DNA from: JAWXCM01 sp034408745
GTDB taxonomy: Bacteria; Acidobacteriota; Terriglobia; Bryobacterales; Bryobacteraceae
Assembly (NCBI GenBank): GCA_034408745.1
Contig: JAWXCM010000169.1
Coordinates: 1 to 43,416, forward strand
Direction of reading: 5' to 3'
Length of the DNA: 43,416 nucleotides
A model generated the notes under the pieces. That model ran no database searches and was not told the DNA's origin. It was given only the letters and a program-made list of their open reading frames with translations. Position 1 is the first letter of the stretch. Every line of letters begins with the position of its first letter. Below, piece after piece: positions 1 through 8,175 of the stretch. Made by a program: the position numbers and the translations under genes.

Positions 1-2924
1 ATGGAGAACAGCACCGCATTGCCCAGACCGCCGCCCACCAGCATCGCGGTTTCCTGCGATGGCGTCTCGGTGGGCGTACCGGTGGGACCCATCAGGATCA
101 CCGGTTCGCCCGGTTTCAGCATGGCGCAGAGGTCGGAGGAGCCGCCCATTTCCAGCACGATGGTTGACAGCAGACCCTGCTCGCGATTCACCGACGCACC
201 CGTGAGCGCGAGACCTTCCATTGCCAGGGTGGTGTCTCTGGTGCTCTGGGCCAGAGTTTCGAAGTTCTGCAGGCGGTAGAACTGGCCGGGCTCGAATGCG
301 CGAGCTGCCATGGGCGCCTTTACCACCACTTCGATGATGTTTGGCGTCAGGCGAATCACTTCGTGCACGCGAGCGCGCATCTCATCGTTCAGCTTGTCTA
401 TCAGCGCATCGGCATCGACAGGTGAAGGTACCGACCTTTCCAGCAGCTTCGAAACCACCGGATAGCCCAGCCGGGCACCGCCCATCGCCTTCACCACATT
501 TCCGGCGAACGACGGATGCAGATCGCCGAAGAACGTGACGGCCTTGCCGTCGAGCCGCATCGACGTCAGCACTTCGACTTTCGAAGGCTTGGCCAGCTTC
601 TCCGGATGAACCAGGTTGCCGCACTCGTCGATGGCGCGGAAGTACTTGCCGTCGAGCAGGACACTGCCCTCGTGCTCGCGGGCCAGAACGGTGTTTGGCT
701 GCGTGCCCGCCGCCACCAGAATCGCCCGCGCCGGGAGCGTGACGAACTCGCCAGTCGCCTTTAGCTTGTTGGCATCGGCGTCGAACTGGTGTACCGAGAG
801 CCGCAGGGCTGAGGCGTGGCCGTACTGGTCGACTATGACTTCTTCGGGAGACAGCCCTTCGGCGAACCGGACGCCCTCTTCGAGCGCTTTGTTGATTTCT
901 TCATGGTTGAGCGTGTAGCTCGGCGAATCGATCATGCGGCGCCGATAGGCTACGGTGGAGCCGCCCCACGAATTCAGCAGCGTGATCAGCTCCGGCTCAC
1001 GACTCTCGCGCTTCGCGGCAACCCGCTCGGCTCGAATCGCACGGGCATGCGTGAGGAACTCCTCCGCGGTGTCCCGGTCCTCGGCGTGCCAGGTTGCACG
1101 GACGAAGGCCTCACCGGCCTCGGATACCAGCTCCTCATAGCGGCGCAGGAACTTCTCCACCTGCACCACATAGTAGGCCAGCGATTCGGTGGCGGTGTCG
1201 ATGGCAGTCAGTCCGCCGCCGATGACCACGATCGGGAGGCGCACCTGCAGGTTCGCCACGGTGTCCCTGCGAGCCGCGCCGGTAAGCTGCAGACCCATGA
1301 GGAAGTCCGACGCCTGTCGCACGCCCTTCGCGAGGCCGTTCTTCATCGGGATCACGGTCGGCCTGCCGGCGCCCATGCAGAGCGCCACGTGGTCGAAGCC
1401 CATGTCAAACGCCGAGTCCAGCGTCAGCGTGCCACCGAACCGGACGCCGCCGAACATGGCGAACTGCCGCCGGCGTTCCAGCAGGAGACGGATCACCTTG
1501 AGAAAGTTCTTGTTCCAGCGAACCGTAATACCGTACTCGGCGACACCGCCGAAGCCCGCCATGACGCGGTCATTCAGGTTCTCGTAGATGTCGTTGACGT
1601 CCTGCACAGGGAGGAACGGGACGCGCTCGCCCAAAGGAGTGACGCCCGATACTTCCGCGTTGAGCGGTTCGATTTTGAGACCGTCGATGCCGACCACGGT
1701 GTGGCCGTCGTTCATCAGGTGATGCGCCAGCGTAAAACCGGCGGGACCGAGGCCGACGATGAGAACCTTGTGGCCCGTTGGCCGCTTCGGCAGGGGACGG
1801 TCGAAGTTCAGGGGATTCCAGCGCGTCAGCAGGCTGTAGATCTCGAAGCCGTAGGGAAGGTCGAGAACGTCCTTCAGAGACCGCGTCTCGGCCTGCGGGA
1901 TGTCCACGGGATCCTGCTTCTGGTAAATGCAGGACTTCATGCAGTCATTGCAGATGCGGTGGCCGGTTGCAGCCGCCATTGGGTTGTCGATGGTAACGAT
2001 CGCGACCGCCGCAATCGCGTTGCCCGCCTGCTTGGCGACGTGCATCTCAGAGATTTTCTCGTCCAGCGGGCAGCCGTTCAGAATGACACCGAAGTAGCTG
2101 CTCTTAAACTCGCCAGTCTTCTCGCGCAGCCCCGTCGAGCAGGAGTCCTTCGCCTGGTTGTGGCACTTGATGCAATACTGCGCCTGATCGAGCGCGCCCT
2201 TTGTGTCGGTGCCCTTGTCGGTGAGATCGAAGCCCTCGCGGTGACGCCAGTGCGAGGGGTGGAGCTGGAAGGCCGCCGCGCCGGCCACGTCGACCGTCTC
2301 CACATCGACGAGGCGAACCGGATCCAGCTTGCGCGGCAACTGGAACAGGATGTCGTGGTGATGTTTGGCGCGGCCCTCGGCGGAAAACGCCGCCCAAGCC
2401 GCGTATTCGGCTGCGAGTGCTAGTTCGCTGACCCAGGCTTTTTCGTCGTCCAGCCAGCGCGACACGTGGCGCGTGTAGCTGTCCTCTGTAAGGGGCTCGC
2501 CGCACGCCGCGGCCAGTTTCGCGCCGACGCCCGCGCCGTCGATGGCGTTGGCCTTTTCCGGCGTCATACCGCTTGCTGCCTTACGGAAGACGAACCGCCG
2601 TTTCACCGACAGCAGGGGCGCATACCGCGCCTGCTTCTCCTGCAGATCCCGCAATGCGCCGGTAATGCCGAAGAGTTCGGCGACGAAGTCTTCCAGAAAC
2701 GGACCCGCTTCGAGAATCAGCTCCGAAGCCTGTTTCCTCGGCAGAGACGCCGGATTCACCCGGGCAGCTTTCAGCCGACCTTCGAGGCTGGCATCGCGGT
2801 CGCGCAGCCACTCGAGGAAGGTCGCATCGAGCCTGTAGAGAGCATCGTGGTCATACAGGTCAGGGAATGAAAATCCGAAGCCGATTGCAGGGCCTGGAGA
2901 AGCGGTTGTACTTGTGTTCTTCAC
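1..2924 (-). CDS. Large GltD-like iron-sulfur flavoprotein oxidoreductase with C-terminal ferredoxin-reductase module (3' end outside window)
   Basis: The reading frame is open from a GTG at 2924 to the left edge (about 974 codons), so the C-terminus is missing. Around residues 250-262 and 323-332 there are cysteine clusters (CIKCHNQAKDSC and CNDCMKSC) like the Fe-S region that precedes the flavin domain of glutamate synthase small subunits. A dinucleotide-binding fold follows near residue 385 (VGLGPAGFTL), with a second one near residue 565 (VVIGGGLTAIDTA), the pattern of GltD-type pyridine-nucleotide-disulfide oxidoreductases. From about residue 865 a ferredoxin-NADP-reductase-like module begins (FEPGQFYRL), and its nucleotide-binding loop GGGLGNAVL is the last thing visible. 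The first 240 residues match nothing I recognise. GTG is the only plausible start after the in-frame stop near 2970; I see no clear ribosome binding site. The electron partners and substrate are unknown. Electron bifurcation or NAD(P)H-dependent electron transfer is inference only. Confidence 0.85.
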   Translation of the reverse strand, partial: MKNTSTTASPGPAIGFGFSFPDLYDHDALYRLDATFLEWLRDRDASLEGRLKAARVNPASLPRKQASELILEAGPFLEDFVAELFGITGALRDLQEKQARYAPLLSVKRRFVFRKAASGMTPEKANAIDGAGVGAKLAAACGEPLTEDSYTRHVSRWLDDEKAWVSELALAAEYAAWAAFSAEGRAKHHHDILFQLPRKLDPVRLVDVETVDVAGAAAFQLHPSHWRHREGFDLTDKGTDTKGALDQAQYCIKCHNQAKDSCSTGLREKTGEFKSSYFGVILNGCPLDEKISEMHVAKQAGNAIAAVAIVTIDNPMAAATGHRICNDCMKSCIYQKQDPVDIPQAETRSLKDVLDLPYGFEIYSLLTRWNPLNFDRPLPKRPTGHKVLIVGLGPAGFTLAHHLMNDGHTVVGIDGLKIEPLNAEVSGVTPLGERVPFLPVQDVNDIYENLNDRVMAGFGGVAEYGITVRWNKNFLKVIRLLLERRRQFAMFGGVRFGGTLTLDSAFDMGFDHVALCMGAGRPTVIPMKNGLAKGVRQASDFLMGLQLTGAARRDTVANLQVRLPIVVIGGGLTAIDTATESLAYYVVQVEKFLRRYEELVSEAGEAFVRATWHAEDRDTAEEFLTHARAIRAERVAAKRESREPELITLLNSWGGSTVAYRRRMIDSPSYTLNHEEINKALEEGVRFAEGLSPEEVIVDQYGHASALRLSVHQFDADANKLKATGEFVTLPARAILVAAGTQPNTVLAREHEGSVLLDGKYFRAIDECGNLVHPEKLAKPSKVEVLTSMRLDGKAVTFFGDLHPSFAGNVVKAMGGARLGYPVVSKLLERSVPSPVDADALIDKLNDEMRARVHEVIRLTPNIIEVVVKAPMAARAFEPGQFYRLQNFETLAQSTRDTTLAMEGLALTGASVNREQGLLSTIVLEMGGSSDLCAMLKPGEPVILMGPTGTPTETPSQETAMLVGGGLGNAVLFS

Positions 2925-2969
2925 GAAGGATAAAGGTGCGCAGACGCGCTGTTCGGGCTTAGTTTTATG

Positions 2970-4376
2970 TTACCGCGACGGATCGGGAACACTGCGCCAA
3001 CCGCCCTCGAGCACCTTGCGCAACCCGGCAATCCGCTCCCGATACCCGTCCCTGTGGGCCAGATTCGTGAATTCCCGCGGGTCGGCCTGCTCGTCGTACA
3101 GTTCCTCGTCCGGGTGCGGTCCGGTCCACCGCACGTAGCGCCAGCGGTCGGTACGAACGGCCCGGCCTTCGATTCCGCCCGGGCCGGTCACCTGGGTGAA
3201 GGCGGCCGATTTCCAGGGTCTGTCCGGGCGGTCGAGCAGCGGAGCAAAGCTGCGGCCCTCGGTGTCGGCGGGTGGCTTTAGCCCGGCGAGTTCGGCGAGC
3301 GTCGGATACACGTCCACCAGTTCCACCAGGCCTCGAGCCGCCTTGCCGTTGCCCTTTCTGCCTGGGGCGGCCACGATGAGGGGCACCCGCGCCGATTCCT
3401 CAAACAGACTGCGCTTCTGCCACCGGAAGTGCTCACCAAGGTGCCACCCGTGGTCGCCCCAGAAGACGACGGCGGTCTTGCGCAAGTCCACCTTGCTCAG
3501 CACCTTACCCACGAGCGAATCCATGTAGGAAACCGATGCGTAGTAGCCACGCAGTGCTTCGCGTTTGTCGGCCTCGCTCATCCCCATGTCGTCTCCGCGG
3601 CCGGTGAGGGTGATCTCGCTCGCCTTCGGAATATCGTCGCGGTCGTTGGCCGGGTTCTGTGCCAGCGGCATGCTGCTTAACGGGTACAAATCGTAGAAGC
3701 GGGAGGGCGCGACGAACGGTACGTGCGGCCTCAGGAATCCCAGCCCGATGAACCACGGGGACCCGCGCTTTGCAGCCATCAGGTCCAGCGTTTGTGCCGC
3801 CGACGAAGCGTCGGCCTGGCCCGTGTCGACGCCTGAGAAGTTGACCCATTCCATCGCATTGCCGGACGGGTACTTCGGCGTGATGTTGCGACCTTCGCCC
3901 TTCGTCTTGTCCTCAGTGCCTGGAGGGCTGACGGCCAGGTCCCAGGAGGGCGGATCGTCCCAGTTGTTTGTGCCGACACTGCCCGGCACGTTCATGTGGT
4001 ACATCTTGCCGAAGCGCGCCGAGTACCACCCGTTTTGCCGGAACAACTGCGGCAGAGTGACGACGTTGGGCATCGTGTCTCGCACCGCGATCTGGTTGCC
4101 GTGAATGCGCGTTGTGTCGGGACGCATGCCGCTCAGCATCGACGTACGGCTGGGGCCGCACAGCGGGAACTGGCAGTACGCGCGGTCGAAGCGGACGCCT
4201 TTTGCTGCCAGCGCATTGAGGTGCGGCGTCTTCACAAGGCGGTTACCGTAGCAGCCGAGGGTGTTGTTGAGATCGTCCGATGCGATGAACAGCACGTTCA
4301 GCCGCTCCCGCGCCGTCTTCTGCGCCAGCAGAAGAGTAGGAGCGCCGAAGAGCACCGCACGCCGAGAAAGATTCAT
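2970..4376 (-). CDS. Tat-exported type I sulfatase (iduronate-2-sulfatase-like)
   Basis: A protein of 468 residues that hydrolyses sulfate esters, probably on sulfated polysaccharides outside the cytoplasm. The N-terminus carries a twin-arginine style signal (NLSRRAVLFG, then a short hydrophobic run ending in LLLAQ). The metal-binding aspartates lie in IASDDLN, and the modification motif CGPSR follows about 65 residues later; its cysteine becomes formylglycine in type I sulfatases. A second conserved histidine region, GDHGWHLGEH, lies near residue 305. An upstream in-frame TTG at 4385 is possible, but the ATG at 4376 gives a better signal peptide. A TATCTT hexamer at 4389-4384 ends seven bases before that ATG, which suggests a very short or absent leader. 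No formylglycine-generating enzyme is seen in the window. The exact substrate cannot be read from sequence. Confidence 0.92.
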   Translation of the reverse strand: MNLSRRAVLFGAPTLLLAQKTARERLNVLFIASDDLNNTLGCYGNRLVKTPHLNALAAKGVRFDRAYCQFPLCGPSRTSMLSGMRPDTTRIHGNQIAVRDTMPNVVTLPQLFRQNGWYSARFGKMYHMNVPGSVGTNNWDDPPSWDLAVSPPGTEDKTKGEGRNITPKYPSGNAMEWVNFSGVDTGQADASSAAQTLDLMAAKRGSPWFIGLGFLRPHVPFVAPSRFYDLYPLSSMPLAQNPANDRDDIPKASEITLTGRGDDMGMSEADKREALRGYYASVSYMDSLVGKVLSKVDLRKTAVVFWGDHGWHLGEHFRWQKRSLFEESARVPLIVAAPGRKGNGKAARGLVELVDVYPTLAELAGLKPPADTEGRSFAPLLDRPDRPWKSAAFTQVTGPGGIEGRAVRTDRWRYVRWTGPHPDEELYDEQADPREFTNLAHRDGYRERIAGLRKVLEGGWRSVPDPSR

Positions 4377-4400
4377 GAGGGTCAAGATATCAGACCGTTG

Positions 4401-5399
4401 TCAGGGTGCGTCAAATGCGGTGGCCGCATCCAGCCATTCCGTAGCGACATCAAGCTCAAGGTCGACGCGGACAATGCGGCCAGCAGCGACCACCCACGCG
4501 ATTCGTCCGTCGCCGGAGAGCGTCATCGCGCTGATCGAATCCCGTACAGACTGGATCTGACGGCGGTTCGTTCCGTCCGTATTCACGACGTACAGCTGTG
4601 GCCAGGCGCGAGTCGCAAGGAACGCGATTCTCCGTCCCTCGTCTGACATCTCGAACGTCACGAAGTCCTCCGCAAGAAGCGATGTACGCTTGCCCGGCGA
4701 GGCCAATTCCACCGAGTGCAAAACCAGACCCTGCAACCACACGACAACGCGGCCTTCCGCATCGATCCGCGCGCGTGAAGGAGCAGGCGAGCGCTCAACC
4801 TCAATCGGTAGTGTCCGGCCGTCCGCCGTGCGAACCTGCAGTTCCGGGGTCAGCAGCACAGCAGTCCCGTTGTTTGCGATGCCATGTGTCTCCCATTTCG
4901 ATTCGCCGGACAGCACGCGTGACGCGACGCGGGCAAACGAATCCGCTACCAAGTCGTGTACAAAGAGACTGGTGGAACCGCTGGCCTGCGGGTTGGCTGC
5001 CACGCCCCAGTTGCCGTTCGGACTGAGCCGAACCATTCCGGAGAAAGCCCAGATATTTGGCTGTCCGAAACTGTCGTACAAGAAAAACACGTTCGGATCG
5101 CACAACCCGAACATCAACCGACACTCCCGTGCCCCGGAAAATGCCACCTTCGATCCGTTGCTCGCCAGGTGCACCGCGTCGAGGTCGTAGTAGTTACTGC
5201 TGCCGCGCCCCACCAGCACGGGCGCCGGGTACCAGACGCGCTCGACCACAGCAGCCGGACGCAGACCCTCGCTGTCGAGCAGAAACAGCTTGCCGTGCCT
5301 CGGCTGTGAGGACCCAACCTGCGGCAGCTTCGCAACGAGCTTACGGGCAAATGGGTAACGGCGGAATTGACGAGGGCAATCAGCGCGTGGCGCCGTCAC
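4401..5399 (-). CDS. TolB/WD40-like beta-propeller protein, possibly 5'-truncated
   Basis: The 332-residue frame contains repeated short blades of the TolB type (LSPNGNWGVAANP, MSDEGRRIAFLAT, LYVVNTDGTNRRQI, LSGDGRIAWVVA), so it is likely a beta-propeller used for protein or ligand contact. It lies 24 bases upstream of the sulfatase on the same strand and may be co-transcribed with it. The start is doubtful. The frame only reaches a GTG at 5399, there is no signal peptide although relatives of this kind are usually exported, and the first 10-20 codons lie on top of the antisense remnant of a hydrolase paralog that begins near 5370. I infer that a rearrangement replaced the original N-terminus. 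The propeller region itself, from about codon 25 on, looks intact. Confidence 0.7.
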   Translation of the reverse strand: MTAPRADCPRQFRRYPFARKLVAKLPQVGSSQPRHGKLFLLDSEGLRPAAVVERVWYPAPVLVGRGSSNYYDLDAVHLASNGSKVAFSGARECRLMFGLCDPNVFFLYDSFGQPNIWAFSGMVRLSPNGNWGVAANPQASGSTSLFVHDLVADSFARVASRVLSGESKWETHGIANNGTAVLLTPELQVRTADGRTLPIEVERSPAPSRARIDAEGRVVVWLQGLVLHSVELASPGKRTSLLAEDFVTFEMSDEGRRIAFLATRAWPQLYVVNTDGTNRRQIQSVRDSISAMTLSGDGRIAWVVAAGRIVRVDLELDVATEWLDAATAFDAP

Positions 5400-5548
5400 T
5401 TCCGGGGCGAGGCACAGGTACGCGATGACAGCGCGGTCACAGATGCCGACATCGCCAATTCAAACTTAATTCTTCTGGGGCGATCCGCAGAGCAACAAAC
5501 TGATGGCGCGCATCATGGACAAGCTGCCGCTCAAGTGGCCCACTGAAG
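5370..5548 (+). pseudogene. Remnant of a paralog of the 10641-12599 hydrolase (part 1)
   Basis: The translation from 5370 (TRAISAWRRHFRGEAQVRDD, continuing TDADIANSNLIL) matches residues about 510-550 of the intact hydrolase at 10641-12599 (AIKEWRRHFRGEPQVKDD, TESDIASSNLVL). After this a one-base insertion shifts the frame. The match then resumes as WGDPQSNKLMARIMDKLPLKWPTE against WGDPGSNKILAKIVSQLPLKWTGE, ending near 5548. Nothing homologous to the first 500 residues remains upstream, where the antisense propeller gene begins. The same homology resumes at 8447-8641, so this remnant has been split by the DNA in between. Confidence 0.9.
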
Positions 5549-5580
5549 GCGACAGGGGCAGGATTCGTCAAGCCGTCAAT

Positions 5581-5620
5581 TTATCTAATGAAAGAACGTT
5601 TTCGTTCTTTCATTAGATAA
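5581..5620. repeat. Perfect 18-bp inverted repeat with 4-base loop
   Basis: The arm at 5581-5598 (TTATCTAATGAAAGAACG) is exactly complementary to 5603-5620, with TTTT between. The toxin stop codon lies inside the right arm. It is the longest perfect palindrome I see in the window and it sits about 30 bases inside the left edge of the insert. It could be the transcription terminator of the toxin-antitoxin operon, although no U-run follows on that strand, or a recombination or replication site left by the element. Confidence 0.85.
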
Positions 5621-6005
5621 CGTTTATCCCGAGACTGAGCAAAATAGCTTCCTCAACCTGCCTCATAGTGGAAGCGTCCACGGTTCCCAGCCGCTTGATA
5701 AGGCGGGCTCTGTCCACCGTCCGAATCTGATTCACAAGTGCCACTGAATCCACAGACAGACCGGATGGTTTGCCGGCTATTAGGAGCACGTGAACGGGGC
5801 TCAAGGGGAAGCGGACAGTCGAGCTGATCGGAGCGACGATGGTCGTAGAACTGACGCGGTTGCCCACATCATTCTGGATCACCAGCGCCGGCCGAGTCTT
5901 TTGGATTTCTGATCCTATCGTCGGATCGAGCGCCGTGAGGTAGATTTCTCCGCGCTTGGGGTAACTGGTTTGCGAGGGCTTTCGTGCTGGTCGAGTTGTC
6001 GCCAT
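5613..6005 (-). CDS. MazF/PemK-family toxin (endoribonuclease)
   Basis: The product is 130 residues and matches the MazF/PemK fold: KRGEIYLTALDP at the start of the core, then the conserved strand GSEIQKTRPALVIQND, then a SSTTIVAPIS segment. The family cleaves mRNA at short specific sites and is held inactive by the antitoxin encoded just upstream. I place the start at the ATG at 6005, which lies inside the antitoxin frame; a longer frame reaches 6029. The stop codon falls in the right arm of the 18-bp inverted repeat. The core looks complete, with no frameshift, so the toxin may be functional even though most of the surrounding insert is decayed. Confidence 0.9.
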   Translation of the reverse strand: MATTRPARKPSQTSYPKRGEIYLTALDPTIGSEIQKTRPALVIQNDVGNRVSSTTIVAPISSTVRFPLSPVHVLLIAGKPSGLSVDSVALVNQIRTVDRARLIKRLGTVDASTMRQVEEAILLSLGINVI

Positions 6006-6229
6006 GATTCTTGGTCCACAGCCGACCAATCAGCGGCGGTTGCCTGATCGAGATCTCGATCGCGGAGGAGCGCTACTTCCAGCCGTTGTCTGACAGCGTC
6101 AGCGCTTTGAGTGGCGATGTAGTGATCCACGGCTCGGGAGATAAACTGACTCCGCTCACCGGGTTTGGCGATACGGTCGATAGTGCGGACCGTAGCCTCC
6201 GGCAAGATGACATTGATGCGTTTGGTCAT
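5915..6229 (-). CDS. Ribbon-helix-helix antitoxin (MazE-like)
   Basis: The 104-residue product begins MTKRINVILPEATVRTIDRI, a ribbon-helix-helix DNA-binding strand and helix. It continues with a FISRAVDHYIA helix and an acidic, tryptophan-containing tail (DLDQATAADWSAVDQESW) of the kind that wraps the toxin. The family neutralises the toxin and represses its own promoter. The frame overlaps the toxin by about 90 bases. Similar pairs usually overlap by only a few bases, so the last 30 residues, rich in Arg, Ser and Pro, may be a read-through extension after loss of the original stop. A promoter and an inverted-repeat operator lie just upstream at 6253-6287. Confidence 0.88.
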   Translation of the reverse strand: MTKRINVILPEATVRTIDRIAKPGERSQFISRAVDHYIATQSADAVRQRLEVALLRDRDLDQATAADWSAVDQESWRQLDQHESPRKPVTPSAEKSTSRRSIRR

Positions 6230-6252
6230 AGTGGGTACTGCTTAATGATCGT

Positions 6253-6287
6253 ATACACACTGTACACACACATAGTGTGTATGTCAA
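6253..6287 (-). promoter_or_regulatory. Toxin-antitoxin promoter with overlapping inverted-repeat operator
   Basis: Reading on the minus strand, TTGACA lies at 6287-6282, then a 17-base spacer, then TACAGT at 6264-6259 (four of six matches to TATAAT). Start of transcription is expected about 25 bases before the antitoxin ATG. The 9-bp arms ATACACACT (6253-6261) and AGTGTGTAT (6274-6282) form an inverted repeat with a 12-base spacer. It covers the -10 and spacer and touches the -35, as expected for autorepression by a ribbon-helix-helix antitoxin. Confidence 0.7.
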
Positions 6288-6420
6288 GTTATGCCAGCAA
6301 CTTAGGGCCTGTCTGGCAGTCCGTCGTTTGTCCACGGCTTGAAGGCCGTATCTCGACTACTAACGCATTAACGAAAGCGTCATTGCGTCAATTCGTGTTT
6401 TGGGGGGCAATCGAACCGTT

Positions 6421-7078
6421 ATGGCAGTGCTTATAGGGCTCATCTCTCAGAAGGGCGGGGCAGGGAAGTCGACGCTGGCCGCCTGATCGCACGAGAGTAC
6501 GCCAAGGCCGGCTGGAATGTTAAGATCGCTGATCTTGACGTGTCGCAGGGGACGAGTTTCAACTGGCAGGCGAGGCGGTTGCAACATCATATTGAGCCAG
6601 TCGTACCGGTAGAGCGATTCGGGACGATTGAACAGGCGATTAAAGTTGGTACCCACTACGATCTGCTGGTTCTGGATGGGGCACCTCACTCGACCGTTGC
6701 CACCCTGAAAATTGCGCATGGCGCTGAACTGGTCGTCCTTCCGACTGGCTTGGCACTGGACGATCTGGAGCCTTCTGTCCTGCTAGCGCATGAACTCGTG
6801 AAGAAGGGAGTTCCTCGGCAGAAGATTGCCTTTGCATTTGCAGGGTAGGGGAGAGCGAAAGTGAAATTACCGAGGCCCGGTCCTACATCTCGGACGCCGG
6901 TTATGTGGTACTGCAGGGATCGCTGCCAGAGCGAATTGCCTATCGCCGGGCGAGCGATGAGGGCAGGGCAGTGACCGAGACCAAGTTTGCATCTCTAAAC
7001 GAACGTGGTGATATGTTGGCGCAGAACATCGTCGACGTATTCACGAAGGCGCAGGGAAAGGCGGCTCGTCATGGCTAA
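6421..7078 (+). pseudogene. ParA-family partition ATPase with two single-base frameshifts
   Basis: The frame from the ATG at 6421 encodes the deviant Walker A loop SQKGGAGKST and then stops at TGA. One missing C in the run near 6480 restores the frame: RLIAREYAKAGWNVKIADLD, then TSFNWQARR, then YDLLVLDGAPHST (the Walker B region). A second missing T near 6838 is needed to continue with CRVGESESEITEARSYI and the typical ParA tail DEGRAVTETKFASLNERGD, ending at TAA 7076-7078. Both shifts are single-base losses in short homopolymers. This could be true decay or an assembly error. If repaired, the product is about 220 residues, the usual size for small plasmid ParA proteins. It would move plasmid or element copies apart together with the next gene, which overlaps it by eight bases. 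Confidence 0.88.
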
Positions 7079-7298
7079 CGTACCACCCAAGCCGTCGCGT
7101 AAAGGTCCACCGCCGCCTATCTACAATACCGTAGGTAACCTCGACAAGGCGGCTCCCACGGAGCTAACGCCGATGAAGTTTCGGGTGCCGGGTGAGTTCC
7201 ACCGAGAGTTCAAGGTCTACGCCGCGGCACACGGAATGAGTATGGTGGAGCTACGGCAGGAAGGGTTTCGACTTTTAAAGCGGCAACGCGGTGAATGA
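7071..7298 (+). CDS. Small ParA-partner protein, ribbon-helix-helix-like
   Basis: The 75-residue protein starts at an ATG that overlaps the ParA stop codon (ATGGCTAA). The first half is proline-rich and disordered in character. The second half, MKFRVPGEFHREFKVYAAAHGMSM followed by VELRQEGF (broken here only for length), looks like the strand-helix-helix of small centromere-binding partners found beside ParA on plasmids. The overlap implies translational coupling. The frame is intact although its ParA neighbour is interrupted. Confidence 0.8.
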   Translation: MANVPPKPSRKGPPPPIYNTVGNLDKAAPTELTPMKFRVPGEFHREFKVYAAAHGMSMVELRQEGFRLLKRQRGE

Positions 7299-7439
7299 CG
7301 AAAGCGTATTTGTTTACAAATGCGACTGGGCACGCACCCGGTGAATCGGTTTATAGGAGACTGGGTGCAACGAGTAGCTTTTTCGCCATGCCCAAAGTCA
7401 CGGCAGGCAAAATACTTGTAGCCGTTCGCTTAGATTTGT

Positions 7440-8175
7440 CGTGTATCTCTTGCCGAGGAACTGAGGTTCGTCCGGATGTCTATTACGAGTTTTTGGCTAT
7501 CGCACTTCAGCGTACGACTTCCTGCAGTTCTAAGTGCATGCGTGTACCTGATCGCATGTCTTTTGCTGTGTCGCGCTTTGTCATTGGGTATGTATGATTC
7601 GGTGATGCTGTTCGTTCCGCTCGGACTGAATCCGTTTATTTTGGACTATCTCGTCGCGGCCAGAGGCTACGGTCAGGCCATGGCATGGTTGCTCATGGCT
7701 TGGGCAACCGCGATTCAACCGCAGATCGAGCCCACTGAACGTGTACATCTCAGATACGGATTTATGGGGCTATGTATATCATTGTCTTTTTCGTGGACCT
7801 CATTCGCTAAAAGAAACATATAAAACGTTGAGGGATTCGGCTTTGCCACTTCATAACGATAATCTTATAAATCCTATGCTTAAGAAGGCCTTTGTTGCTA
7901 TGCGGGCCTGGCTGGTCCCTTGTGTTACCACTGCGTTTACGTTGACTCTCATTGCGGAGTATCTTCACAGGACACGGCGCACCGAATTGCATCGCAGGCG
8001 CATTCTGGTTGCTTTCCTGGCTGGTATTGGAGCGTGCCTGCTTCTCCAGATGTTTCTCTTCGCAACAAAAGGGCTATTGTTACCGTCAGAACGAACCGGG
8101 ATCTTCTTCGTCCCCGCTGTTTTACTCACAATGTCGATTGCAGCCACGATGACGCGAGTTCAGTCGCGGCCGGAA
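7440..8175 (+). pseudogene. Decayed multi-pass membrane protein (glycosyltransferase-39-like)
   Basis: Two frames carry pieces of one integral membrane protein. The first (about 7458-7800) contains FWLSHFSVRLPAVLSACVYL and FVPLGLNPFILDYLVAARGY, which resemble the N-terminal loops of GT-C type membrane glycosyltransferases. The second (about 7790-8175, another frame) contains PLHNDNLINPMLKKAF followed by hydrophobic stretches (GIGACLLLQMFLFATKGLLL, FFVPAVLLTMSIAATM). An internal deletion and at least one frameshift separate them. The end runs directly into the recombinase remnant. No intact start is visible. The family assignment is by resemblance only; the decay is clear. Confidence 0.65.

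Noticed and set aside
816..2423. 535-codon open frame on the plus strand
   Set aside because: It lies opposite the oxidoreductase gene, whose motifs are clear; the plus-strand product is rich in Arg, His and Val with no motif, as expected for a GC-rich shadow.
6360..6420. Possible partition site (parS-like) before ParA
   Set aside because: There is an imperfect inverted repeat (GCATTAACG against CGTCATTGC), but it is too weak and not repeated, so I do not call it.
7295..7597. 100-codon open frame overlapping the ParA-partner stop
   Set aside because: The product has no motif and runs across the start of the membrane-protein remnant in another frame.
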